From Myxococcales bacterium (GTDB lineage: Bacteria; Myxococcota_A; Polyangia; Palsa-1104; JAEUJZ01), in assembly GCA_016794465.1 (NCBI GenBank), contig JAEUKA010000056.1, positions 62,001 through 126,000 on the forward strand: a DNA stretch of 64,000 nt. Direction: 5' to 3'. A program made the position numbers and the translations under genes. This document shows, piece after piece, positions 18,100 through 26,791 of this stretch (positions within the stretch are counted from its first letter, which is position 1; each line of letters starts with the position of its first letter). Under the pieces are notes generated by a model. The model was not told the origin of the DNA and searched no databases. It saw only the letters and a program-made list of their open reading frames with translations.

Positions 18100-20589
18100 G
18101 TGTCCTTAAAATCAGACGTTCAAACCGAGGACAGAGTTCCAGCTGTCCCCTCCCTTCCCGAGTCCCAACTTTCTTCTCAACCCGAACCTGCTCTTCCCGT
18201 GGTGGACGCCGACGAAGCGCTCGCTGACTCCGTCACCGCCGAGGGCATCCTGCAGATTCTCAGCAGCGGCAGCCATCCACTGGGCATGAAGGCCACGGAG
18301 CTCGTCGAGCGCAGCGGCGCCAACAAAAAAACGCGCCACCGAGTCCGCCGACTGCTCGCCGAGCTTCTCGAAGCCGGACAGGTCGAGCGCGGCCCCGGCA
18401 AGCGCTACTCGATCGCCGGCACCGTCGCCCTTGATGTCGTTTCGCCACCCACCGTCCTCGCACCGACAGCGACGGCAGCTCTCCCTCAGCCAGCGCTCCA
18501 GCTGCCCAGCGACACGGTGTACGGCCGCATCCTGGTCCATCCCGGCGGCTTTGGCTTTGTGCAGCGCGACGATGGCGGCGACAACGTCTTCATCGCAGCG
18601 CGCTACCGAGGCGTCGCCATGGACCGCGACAAGGTCGCTCTCAAGGTGTGGCAAGGCTTCCGGGGCCCCGAAGGCCGCGTCCTTCACATCGTCGAGAGAG
18701 GCCGCGCCCGACTGACCGGCACCGTCGAGATGAACGCCTATCAGGCCATGCTTCGTCCCGACGATCCACGCATCAGCAGCCGCGTCTTCCTCGAGGGCGA
18801 GATCCCAAGTGGCATCATCGGCAAAGCCGTCGTCGCCGAGATCACGGAGTATCCACAGAGCGAGCGCGAGTCGATGGCGGCGCGTCTTCTGGCTGTCCTC
18901 GGCGCACCAGACGATCCCAAGACCGAGGTTGAAAAAATCCTGGCATGCGAGGAAGTCGAAGAGAAGTTTCCTCATGCCGTCGAGCAAGAAGCGACGACCG
19001 TTCCCGAGCACGTCAGTGAAGCCGATCTCGTCAACCGAGCCGATCTGCGCGACGTGCCGTTTGTGACCATCGATCCCGAGACGGCGCGCGACTTCGATGA
19101 CGCGGTGTGCGTCGAGCCAGGTCCGCAAAAAGGCCAGCTGCGGCTGTGGGTGGCGGTCGCCGACGTGTCCCACTATGTGCGTCCAGGTACGGCGATCGAT
19201 CGAGAAGCCGAGCGGCGCGGCGTGTCGGTCTACCTGCCCGATCGGGTGGTGCCGATGCTGCCGCTGCCTCTGTCGGCGGGGATCTGCTCGCTCAATCCCA
19301 AGGTCGAGCGACTGGCGATGGTGGCGCGACTCGATATCGATCGGCACGGCTTTGTCGTCGATCGGCAGCTGATGGCGGCGGTGATTCGCTCGCGGGCGCG
19401 GTTTGACTATGCCGGCGTCGCGACGGTGCTGTTCGGGGAAGCGACCAGCAAGCACACCGAGTACCAGCCGCATATGGAACAGCTGAAGCTGCTCGCCGAG
19501 GTGTCAGCGCGGCTGCGTGGCCAGCGAGAGCAGCGTGGCGGGCTCGACTTCGACCTGCCGGAAGCCAAGGTGATCCTGGCGGCGGACGATCCTCGGCTGG
19601 TGGTGACGGTGAAGCGCTCACGGGCCGACGAGCTGGTGCGGCGTGCCTACCAGATGATCGAAGATGCGATGCTGGCCGCCAACGAAGCGATCGCCGAGTA
19701 CTTTGCCGAGCGGGGGCTCGATGTGCTGTGGCGAATTCATGCGCCGCCTCGGCGAGAGCCGCTGGAGCGACTGGCCGAGCTGGCGGGAAGCTTTGGCTTT
19801 CCACTCGATCCGGAGACTGTCTCTGATCCGCTGGTGCTGCGAACGTTCCTGCAGACGATCAAAGGCCAGTCATGTGAGCGGTCGCTGTCGTATCTGGTGC
19901 TGCGTTCGCTCAGCCAGGCGGTGTATTCCGTCGACAATGTCGGGCACTTTGGCCTGGGGGCGCGGCGCTATCTGCACTTTACGTCGCCGATTCGTCGCTA
20001 TCCCGATCTGGTCGTGCACCGACTGCTGAAGCTGATGCTGCGAAAGGAAGCGCAGCCAGCGGGCAAGGTCTACGGCGAGTGGCCACCGCGCAAAGAGATG
20101 AAGATGTGGGCCGAAGACTCGTCGCTGCGCGAGCGGCGGGCGATGGAAGTCGAGCGGCAGGTGGTCGATCTGTATCGGGCACTGCTGATGCGCGAGCGGA
20201 TCGGCGAGGAGTTTTCCGGCACCATCTCGGGCGTGACCACGGCGGGGCTGTTTATCGAGATTGACGAGCCCTACGTCGAAGGTCTGGTGCGCAGCGAGCG
20301 GCTCGACGAAGACTATGAGCTCAACGACAAGACCCTGCGCTATGAGGCGCCGCGCGTCGGCAAAAGCCTCGGGCTTGGTGACACGGTGCGGGTGCGAATC
20401 GACTCGGTATCGGTGCCGCAGCGACGGATTGAGCTGTCCCTTCTCGGGGTCGAGCCGTCGAAAGCGCGTTTGATCACGCCCCTGACCGTGCGCCCCGAGC
20501 GCAAGCGAAGCAGCAAAAAAGCGACCTCAGCGACGGTTCGACGCAGCCAACCAAGCGCCAAAAAGGTCAGCCGCAAGCCCAAGCGCTAA
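18100..20589 (+). CDS. rnr: Ribonuclease R
   Basis: 829 residues from a GTG start; the start is not well marked and could be slightly downstream. A 3'-5' hydrolytic exoribonuclease of the RNase II/R family that degrades structured RNA. Residues 45-110 form a winged-helix domain, then come cold-shock domains (VYGRILVHPGGFGFVQRDDGG). The RNB catalytic domain has the Asp cluster DPETARDFDDAV near 324, and PIRRYPDLVVHR is present. An S1 domain (FSGTISGVTTAGLFIE) runs from about 704. The tail is Lys/Ser-rich, as in RNase R but not RNase II. The following queF gene starts 64 bases later. Confidence 0.93.
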   Translation: MSLKSDVQTEDRVPAVPSLPESQLSSQPEPALPVVDADEALADSVTAEGILQILSSGSHPLGMKATELVERSGANKKTRHRVRRLLAELLEAGQVERGPGKRYSIAGTVALDVVSPPTVLAPTATAALPQPALQLPSDTVYGRILVHPGGFGFVQRDDGGDNVFIAARYRGVAMDRDKVALKVWQGFRGPEGRVLHIVERGRARLTGTVEMNAYQAMLRPDDPRISSRVFLEGEIPSGIIGKAVVAEITEYPQSERESMAARLLAVLGAPDDPKTEVEKILACEEVEEKFPHAVEQEATTVPEHVSEADLVNRADLRDVPFVTIDPETARDFDDAVCVEPGPQKGQLRLWVAVADVSHYVRPGTAIDREAERRGVSVYLPDRVVPMLPLPLSAGICSLNPKVERLAMVARLDIDRHGFVVDRQLMAAVIRSRARFDYAGVATVLFGEATSKHTEYQPHMEQLKLLAEVSARLRGQREQRGGLDFDLPEAKVILAADDPRLVVTVKRSRADELVRRAYQMIEDAMLAANEAIAEYFAERGLDVLWRIHAPPRREPLERLAELAGSFGFPLDPETVSDPLVLRTFLQTIKGQSCERSLSYLVLRSLSQAVYSVDNVGHFGLGARRYLHFTSPIRRYPDLVVHRLLKLMLRKEAQPAGKVYGEWPPRKEMKMWAEDSSLRERRAMEVERQVVDLYRALLMRERIGEEFSGTISGVTTAGLFIEIDEPYVEGLVRSERLDEDYELNDKTLRYEAPRVGKSLGLGDTVRVRIDSVSVPQRRIELSLLGVEPSKARLITPLTVRPERKRSSKKATSATVRRSQPSAKKVSRKPKR

Positions 20590-20653
20590 GCAGGTGTCGA
20601 AAAAGCGCGCGAGGGCTTTACAGAAGCGCCGCCGCCGACTATGACACCGAGCC

Positions 20654-21010
20654 ATGGCGTCCCGCCCTACCAAGAACCTTGAGACGTTCGCGAATCCCCG
20701 TCCCGGTCGCGACTATGAGATTCGCTTCGACTGCCCCGAGTTTACCTGCCTGTGTCCGCTGACCGGTCAGCCGGACTTTGCGACGTTTCAGATCAGCTAC
20801 GTTCCCGACGAGCTGTGCATCGAGCTGAAGTCGCTCAAGCTCTATCTGTGGTCGTTCCGCGACGAGGGCGCCTTCCACGAAAAAGTCACAAACCAGATCG
20901 CCGACGACATCATCGCCGCAATCAAGCCTCGGCGGCTGCGCGTCGAGGGTGACTTCGCGGTACGCGGCGGCATCGGCACCATCATCGTCGTCGAGCACGA
21001 GGCGAGCTAG
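20654..21010 (+). CDS. queF: NADPH-dependent preQ0 reductase QueF
   Basis: 118 residues, the usual length of the short (type I) QueF. It reduces 7-cyano-7-deazaguanine to 7-aminomethyl-7-deazaguanine in queuosine tRNA modification. The signature FTCLCPLTGQPDFA contains the catalytic Cys and Asp, and the QueF NADPH motif appears around LKSLKLYLWSFRDEGAFHE, ending in a Glu/His substrate-binding pair. No other queuosine genes are in the window. It is followed 8 bases later by mutY, so the two are likely co-transcribed. Confidence 0.93.
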   Translation: MASRPTKNLETFANPRPGRDYEIRFDCPEFTCLCPLTGQPDFATFQISYVPDELCIELKSLKLYLWSFRDEGAFHEKVTNQIADDIIAAIKPRRLRVEGDFAVRGGIGTIIVVEHEAS

Positions 21011-21018
21011 GAGAGCGG

Positions 21019-22212
21019 GTGGCGAGTCGCGGACAGTCGAAACCTCCCCAGTTCCTCGCCGCCCACGACGCTCCTTCGCCCTTTTCACAGCAGAGCTCGC
21101 TTGCCACTTCTGCGATTCGGCAGGCGCTGCTCGTCTGGTTTCGCTCGGGACATCGCGATCTGCCGTGGCGAAAGGAGCGTGATCCGTACTCGGTGTGGGT
21201 GTCGGAGATCATGCTCCAGCAGACCCGGACCGAGACGGTGAAGGGCTATTTTTCGCGCTTTATGGCGCGCTTTCCGACGGTGCGGGCGCTGGCCGAGGCT
21301 CCGCTCGACGACGTGCTGTCGCTGTGGAGCGGGCTTGGCTATTACTCGCGGGCCCGCAATCTGCACAAAGCGGCGCAGCAAATCCGGGATCTTCACGACG
21401 GACAGTTTCCTTCCGATCCGCTGGCGATCGCCGCGCTGCCGGGGATTGGGCCGTATACCTCGGGGGCGATTCGCTCGATTGCACTTGGGCAGGCGGCGCC
21501 GATTCTCGACGGCAATGTCATTCGAGTGCTCAGTCGTCTGTTTTTGCTTGACATGCGACCAGATTCGGCGGAGGGCAAGCGGCGCTACTGGTCCCTGGCG
21601 GAAGAGCTGCTGCCGGCAGCAACGCTGAGCGCGACGATCAACGATCCCGGGGACCTGAATCAAGCGCTGATGGAGCTGGGGGCGACCGTGTGTCTGCCTC
21701 GGCGACCGATCTGTCTGACCTGTCCAGTGGTCCGTCACTGTTCGGCGCAAAAATCGGGCAATCCTGAGGACTTTCCGCCGGCCAAGCAGCAGCGCGCGGT
21801 GCCGATGGTGCGGATGGTGACACTGGTTGTCTGTCTCGCCGGAAAGGTGCTGCTACTGCGACGACCTGAGCTGGGACTGTGGGGTGGGCTGTGGGAACCA
21901 CCGACGCTGGCACTCGACGGCGAGGAGTCTGCGCACGCAGGGCTGGTTCGGCTGGTGCAGACGTGCTTGGGAACCTCGCTGTCCGTCGAAAATGCGATCG
22001 CACTGGAGCCGTTTGCGCACATCCTGACCCATCGCCACCTCCGCTTTGCGCCGTTTTTGCTGAAGGTGGAGAGCTTGCCCAGACTGCGGCTCGACGGATA
22101 TTCGCTGCAGCAATGGATCGATCCGACGCAGCCGCAGGCGCTGGGACTGGCGGCGTGGGTGACGGCGCTGCTCGGGCGACTGCCGGAGCTTTCGAGTCAT
22201 CCCGACGCGTGA
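21019..22212 (+). CDS. mutY: A/G-specific adenine DNA glycosylase
   Basis: 397 residues, GTG start after GGAGAG. It removes adenine mispaired with 8-oxoguanine. Features in order: WRKERDPYSVWVSEIMLQQT with the catalytic Glu, the helix-hairpin-helix LPGIGPYTSGAI and following ILDGNVIRVL with the conserved Asp, the 4Fe-4S cysteines spaced C-X6-C-X2-C-X5-C (CLPRRPICLTCPVVRHC), and a C-terminal NUDIX-like domain that reads 8-oxoG (GGLWEPPTL). All key residues are present. Downstream, a 24-bp tandem repeat separates it from convergent argS. Confidence 0.94.
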   Translation: MASRGQSKPPQFLAAHDAPSPFSQQSSLATSAIRQALLVWFRSGHRDLPWRKERDPYSVWVSEIMLQQTRTETVKGYFSRFMARFPTVRALAEAPLDDVLSLWSGLGYYSRARNLHKAAQQIRDLHDGQFPSDPLAIAALPGIGPYTSGAIRSIALGQAAPILDGNVIRVLSRLFLLDMRPDSAEGKRRYWSLAEELLPAATLSATINDPGDLNQALMELGATVCLPRRPICLTCPVVRHCSAQKSGNPEDFPPAKQQRAVPMVRMVTLVVCLAGKVLLLRRPELGLWGGLWEPPTLALDGEESAHAGLVRLVQTCLGTSLSVENAIALEPFAHILTHRHLRFAPFLLKVESLPRLRLDGYSLQQWIDPTQPQALGLAAWVTALLGRLPELSSHPDA

Positions 22213-22218
22213 CCGAAG

Positions 22219-22276
22219 CTACATCCGTGCGCCTGACCTCCGCTACATCCGCACGCCTGACCTCCGCTACATCCGC
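22219..22276. repeat. 24-bp tandem repeat between mutY and argS
   Basis: Two full copies of a 24-base unit beginning CTACATCCG (22219-22242 and 22243-22266), differing at the Tg/Ca positions, then a third partial copy (22267-22276). The third copy contains the stop codon and last two codons of argS read on the minus strand. The repeat looks like a local duplication of the argS 3' end; each copy carries the same in-frame TAG on the minus strand. Confidence 0.8.
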
Positions 22277-24093
22277 TCCGGCACTTCAATTCCGAGCAGC
22301 GCCAGGCCGTGACGCAGCGTCTTGGCGACAAGCGCGAGCAGTGCCAGCCGCGACGCCCGCACCGCCGGCTCGGCCTTGAGCACCGGCAGCTCGGTGTAAA
22401 ACGTGCTGACGACGCCGGCCAGATCGAACAGGTACTCACACAAGTGATGGGGCCGCGCCGTCCGTGCCGTCGTCTCAACGACCGTCGCGTAATCAAGCAG
22501 CCGTCTCCCCAGCCTTCGCTCCGCCGGCTCGACAAGCGTCACTGCGTCCGCCGTCTGAAAACCCTCGGCCTGGGCCTTGCGAGCAATCGACCGCAGCCGT
22601 GCGTACGCGTACTGCATATACGGCGCGGTGTTACCGTCGAGCGCCAGCGCCTTGTCGAGGTCAAAGTGGATGTCCTGCTGCCGGTCCCGCGACAGATCGC
22701 TGTACTTGATCGCGCCAATCCCGACGACCCGCGCCACCTCGGACAGCTCCGCCTCGGACAGATCGGCGCTCTTTTGGCGCGCCACCTCGGCCGCTCGCTC
22801 CGTCGCCAGATCGAGATACTCGTCGAGCAGCGGCACATTGCCTTTGCGGGTGCTGCCGGTGGTGTAGTTGCCGTCCTTGTCCTTAAAGCGCATCGAGCCG
22901 AAGCTGATGTGCTCCAGCGAGCAGCGACAGCCCATCTTGCGAGCGACGAAGAACACCTGTTGAAAGTGCAGCTGCTGGGGCGTGCCGACGACGTAGAGGA
23001 TGCGCTCGGGCTGATAGTCGCGGACACGCTGCTCGATCGTCGCCAGATCGGTGGTGCCGTAGAGAAACGAGCCGTCGGCCTTGCGGATCAGCAGCGGCGC
23101 GGGCGCTCCGTCGACGTTGCAGATCACGGCGCCACGGCTCTCCTCGGCAATCCCGCTTGCTAGCAGCTCTGCGACGAGCGATGCCAAGCGTGGATGAAAG
23201 TGACTCTCGCCGTAGACGGTATCGAAGGCAACGCCCAGCCGCGCATAGGTCTTGTCGAACTCTGCCAGCGACACCGTCACAAAGCGCTTCCACAGCGCGA
23301 GATTTTCGGGGTCCCCCTTCTGCAGCTTCGCCAGCTCGGCCCGCGCCGCCGCCAGCAGCGGAGTCACCTCAGCAACGGCATCATCCTCGTCGTCGTCGTC
23401 CGCTTTGGCCGGACGAGCCAGCGAGAGCGCATCGGCCTGGGCCTTTTCGTCGGTGACAAACTTTTGATACAGCCGCACTAGCTCGCCAATCGGATCGCGC
23501 GCAAACGCCGCCTCGTCGAGCCAGTTACGATACGCGACGATCAGCTTGCCAAACTGAGTGCCCCAGTCACCGAGGTGGTTGTCGGCAATGACGCGATATC
23601 CGACGGCGGCAAAGATGCGCTGCAGGGCCGCGCCGATTATTGTTGACCGAATGTGCCCGATGTGCATCGGCTTGGCGATGTTCGGCGACGAGTAGTCGAC
23701 GACCACCGACTTGCCGCGATGCAGCTGCTCAATGCCGTGATGCGGATCACTCGCCAGCTCGTGCAGACACCCCGAGACAAACTCGTCGGTAAGATGAACA
23801 TTGACGTAGCCGGGGCCCGCGATCTCGGTCTTGGCGACGGCGGGATGAGTCTTTAGCGCGGCCTCGACGAGCTGCGCCAGCTCACGCGGCTTTTGACCGA
23901 GCGGCTTGGCCAGCTGGAGACAGGCATTGACCTGCAGATCGCCAAACTCTGGCTTCGAGGCAGGCAAGAGCGGCAGCTCAATCGGGAGCGCCGGATGCGC
24001 AGGAAACTTGTCGGACAGCGCTTGCGCGGCCCGTCGACCAAGCTCCGCGCAGACCATCGGCAGAGACTTCGGCAGTGCAGTCGAGCTAGACAT
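22267..24093 (-). CDS. argS: Arginyl-tRNA synthetase
   Basis: 608 residues from the ATG at 24093. It charges tRNA-Arg with arginine in the cytoplasm. The class I HIGH motif appears as KPMHIGHIRST, preceded by VVDYSSPNIA, and LGDWGTQFGKL is the usual ArgS motif. The N-terminal domain (about 1-110) is the family's tRNA-recognition domain and the C-terminus is the anticodon-binding helical bundle (YAYARLRSI, FYTELPVL). A charged insertion (DDDDEDDAVAEV, near 240) is unusual. The 3' end abuts the 24-bp repeat. Confidence 0.94.
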   Translation of the reverse strand: MSSSTALPKSLPMVCAELGRRAAQALSDKFPAHPALPIELPLLPASKPEFGDLQVNACLQLAKPLGQKPRELAQLVEAALKTHPAVAKTEIAGPGYVNVHLTDEFVSGCLHELASDPHHGIEQLHRGKSVVVDYSSPNIAKPMHIGHIRSTIIGAALQRIFAAVGYRVIADNHLGDWGTQFGKLIVAYRNWLDEAAFARDPIGELVRLYQKFVTDEKAQADALSLARPAKADDDDEDDAVAEVTPLLAAARAELAKLQKGDPENLALWKRFVTVSLAEFDKTYARLGVAFDTVYGESHFHPRLASLVAELLASGIAEESRGAVICNVDGAPAPLLIRKADGSFLYGTTDLATIEQRVRDYQPERILYVVGTPQQLHFQQVFFVARKMGCRCSLEHISFGSMRFKDKDGNYTTGSTRKGNVPLLDEYLDLATERAAEVARQKSADLSEAELSEVARVVGIGAIKYSDLSRDRQQDIHFDLDKALALDGNTAPYMQYAYARLRSIARKAQAEGFQTADAVTLVEPAERRLGRRLLDYATVVETTARTARPHHLCEYLFDLAGVVSTFYTELPVLKAEPAVRASRLALLALVAKTLRHGLALLGIEVPERM

Positions 24094-24180
24094 GGCGGCG
24101 GAGCCTAGCAAATCGCGCCGAGCGCCGAAAGTCCTCGACTGGAGAATGGCGGAGAATGCGCGCGCCTGCGCCCAAACGGA

Positions 24181-25332
24181 CTAGATGTGGCGACGGAGCC
24201 GAGCGGCCGCTTCCTCGAGCACCTCGTCAGGCTTGGCAAAGCAGAACCGCAGCATCGTCTCGCCGATTGGATCTTGATAGAAGCTCGACCCCGAGATGGC
24301 GGCAATCCCCGCCTCGTCGAGCAGCTTCATTGCGGCCTCGCGAGCGGTGGCACAGCCGAGCTTGCGCACATCGGCCAGCACATAGTACGCGCCCGTCGGC
24401 CAGTACGGTGCCAGCCCCACGTCTTCCAGCGCCTGACACAAGATGTCGCGCTTTTTTTGATACATCGCCGACAGCTCGTCGTAGTAGCTGCGCGGCGTCT
24501 CGATGAGCCCCGCCAGTGCGCCATACTGCAGCGGCGTCGGTGAGCAGACATAGAGCAGGTCGTGCGCAATCGCAATTCGCGTCGCTGCCTCGGCAGTCGT
24601 CGTCAGATAGCCAATCCGCCAGCCAGTGATCGAGAAGGTCTTCGACAGCCCCGTCATCGTCACGCAGCGCGACCGCATCTTGGGCAGCTTCTGCAGCGGC
24701 AGGTGGAGCTTGCCGTCGAAGACAATGTGCTCGTAGATCTCGTCGCACAGCGCGATCAGGTCGTGGCTTTCGCAAAAATCGGCCAGCAGCTCGCGCTCGC
24801 TCGCCGAGAGAATCTTGCCGCCGGGATTCGAGGGCGTGCAGATCACGATCGCGCGGGTCCGGCTCGTCACCGCTTTTTCCAGGGCCTCGCGCTGAATCTC
24901 CCACGTCGGTGGCCGCAGCGGCACCAGCACCGGCCGCAGCCCCAGCGACAGCACCGTGTTGAGGTGGTAGCCATAGTACGGCTCAAACAGGATGATCTCG
25001 TCGCCGGGCTCACAGAGCGCGAGCACACTAGCGGCGAAGCCTCCCGTCGCTCCGTTGGTGATCACAACCTCGCGATTGGGATCGTAGGCAACGCCGTAAA
25101 ACGACTCGACTTTTTGGGCGACGGCCTGACGAAGCTCGGCGATGCCCATCGGGTGCGCGTAGGTCGCAAGCTGGTCTTCGATCGCCCGAATCGCTCCACG
25201 TGCAACCGGCGGTGGCGTCGGCAGATCACAGACGCCTTGGCCAAGATTGATGCCCCCCTTGGCCTGACACGCGATCGTCATCGCGCGAATGTCGGAAATA
25301 GCCAGTGAACCGAGACGAGTGCCAATGCGCAT
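24181..25332 (-). CDS. PLP-dependent aminotransferase, class I
   Basis: 383 residues of fold type I aminotransferase, cytoplasmic. INLGQGVCDLP near the N-terminus, ITNGATGGFAASVLAL, FEPYYGYH, TPSNPGGK, the Asp/Tyr pair in CDEIYEHIVFD, and the PLP Lys in SKTFSITGWRIGY followed by the Arg that binds the substrate carboxylate (MLRFCFAK). The motif pattern fits aspartate, kynurenine or methionine aminotransferases; the substrate cannot be chosen. It is 87 bases upstream of argS on the same strand. Confidence 0.88.
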   Translation of the reverse strand: MRIGTRLGSLAISDIRAMTIACQAKGGINLGQGVCDLPTPPPVARGAIRAIEDQLATYAHPMGIAELRQAVAQKVESFYGVAYDPNREVVITNGATGGFAASVLALCEPGDEIILFEPYYGYHLNTVLSLGLRPVLVPLRPPTWEIQREALEKAVTSRTRAIVICTPSNPGGKILSASERELLADFCESHDLIALCDEIYEHIVFDGKLHLPLQKLPKMRSRCVTMTGLSKTFSITGWRIGYLTTTAEAATRIAIAHDLLYVCSPTPLQYGALAGLIETPRSYYDELSAMYQKKRDILCQALEDVGLAPYWPTGAYYVLADVRKLGCATAREAAMKLLDEAGIAAISGSSFYQDPIGETMLRFCFAKPDEVLEEAAARLRRHI

Positions 25333-25344
25333 TCGCGCAGTCTA

Positions 25345-26736
25345 TCACGATGAGCGACGACGACCATATCGCCAAGCCGCGACCAGCACGCCCCCAAAGA
25401 GCAGCGCCAGGCCGAGCTGCAAGCCATGATGACGCAGCACGTAGCGCAGATAGCCTCGGTGCCAGCGACGGGGAGGACCTGGATTGGCAGCATCCGTCAG
25501 GAGCTTCCCGACCGCACTACGCGGCACCGGCAGCGTCACGACATCGAACGGCTGACCTTGCGGCGCCTGGGCCCGCACCGAGATCGCCACTTTGCCCGGC
25601 TGTGGACGCAGCTCGATCATGACGTAGTGATGCACCGACTCGTAGCGCTGCAGCGCCGGCTCGTCGGGCTCGCCACAGGGCGACTGATCGTAGAGCTTGG
25701 CCCCGCCGCCGCCCGAGACAAAGTACGGCACGCCATTTCGCTCGAGTCGCTGGTAGGCATGGTCGTGGCCGGTCAGTACCGCGTCGACGGCAAAGCGCTC
25801 GAACAGCTGCATCCAATCGAGCATGTGACTCGCAGAGCCGCAGTGTAGACCGCTCGACAGCGGCGGCTGGTGGATGACGACCAGCCTCACCCGGACCGTC
25901 GGATCGGCCTCGGCCTTCTGAAGCTGCGTCTGAAGAAACTGCGTCTGTTCCCGCGAGCCTGGGCGATTTCCGTCGAGCACAATCAGCTGCAAGTAGCCAA
26001 AGCGCACCGCGTAGTGACGAGCCGCCGCCTGGGGAAGCAGCTGTCGAAAGAAGCGCCCGCTTGGATCGCCGATCAGCTCGTGGTTGCCGAGCGCCGGCAC
26101 GTAGAGCAGCTGCGACCACAGCGGCGCGTGGGTCTTGCTAAGCTCACGCCAGTCGGCCTCACTACCGCCTTCCCCGACGAGATCACCGGTGCCGATCACC
26201 AAGTCCGGCGACTCTGCCAGCACCGCCTGCACAATCGCTCTCGAGCTCACCGAGTCGTTGTGTGGACTGGCTTGCTCGTCGCCAAACACCGCCAGCAGCA
26301 GCGGCCGAGCGTCGTCGAGCGCCGGCGCCGTCGTCACTTCTCCACCGATCGCCGTCAGCCCTTCGATGGTGAGCTGATAGCGATAGCGCCGCCCTGCGAC
26401 AAGTCCCGCGACGCGCAGGGTCTGCCACACCGACGCAGCCGCCGACACGGTCTGCACTGGCTGCTGCTGGTGCGGACGCGCCCCCGCTTCATCGACTCGC
26501 AAGGTCACCGCCCGCGCCTTTCCGTCGACGATGCCCACATGCAGTGAAAACGAGCTTGGCGAGACTTCGCTCACCAGCGGACCCCACAGCTCGACGGCAG
26601 GCGTCACTTCTGGATGGTCGGGATCGTGCGCCCACGCAGCTTTGACCACACCTGTCCCGACGAGCAGCATGGCCATACACAGAATATGGAATTTTGCAAG
26701 CTTTATCGAACTACCCAGCATCCTGACCCGCTTCAT
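25345..26736 (-). CDS. Secreted purple-acid-phosphatase-like metallophosphoesterase
   Basis: 463 residues from the ATG at 26736. Signal peptide LVGTGVVKA, then a fibronectin-like N-terminal domain (PAVELWGPLVSEVSP...YQLTIEG), then a metallophosphoesterase domain: FGDEQ, GTGDLV, GNHEL, VVIHQPP and GHDHAYQR, the metal ligands of a calcineurin-like fold. The C-terminus is a membrane span (LALLFGGVLVAAW) with a basic tail, so the catalytic part sits outside the membrane. It resembles the purple acid phosphatase family but substrate is unknown. It stops 12 bases before the aminotransferase gene on the same strand and is divergent from murC. Confidence 0.82.
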   Translation of the reverse strand: MKRVRMLGSSIKLAKFHILCMAMLLVGTGVVKAAWAHDPDHPEVTPAVELWGPLVSEVSPSSFSLHVGIVDGKARAVTLRVDEAGARPHQQQPVQTVSAAASVWQTLRVAGLVAGRRYRYQLTIEGLTAIGGEVTTAPALDDARPLLLAVFGDEQASPHNDSVSSRAIVQAVLAESPDLVIGTGDLVGEGGSEADWRELSKTHAPLWSQLLYVPALGNHELIGDPSGRFFRQLLPQAAARHYAVRFGYLQLIVLDGNRPGSREQTQFLQTQLQKAEADPTVRVRLVVIHQPPLSSGLHCGSASHMLDWMQLFERFAVDAVLTGHDHAYQRLERNGVPYFVSGGGGAKLYDQSPCGEPDEPALQRYESVHHYVMIELRPQPGKVAISVRAQAPQGQPFDVVTLPVPRSAVGKLLTDAANPGPPRRWHRGYLRYVLRHHGLQLGLALLFGGVLVAAWRYGRRRSS

Positions 26737-26791
26737 CGCCGGCACTGTAGCGCGCTTTGTCCGGTGACCGTTTGTGGTAGGTTTGCCCACC

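Noticed and set aside
17882..18109. 75-residue frame upstream of rnr
   Set aside because: Lies in the promoter region, random composition and overlaps the rnr start.
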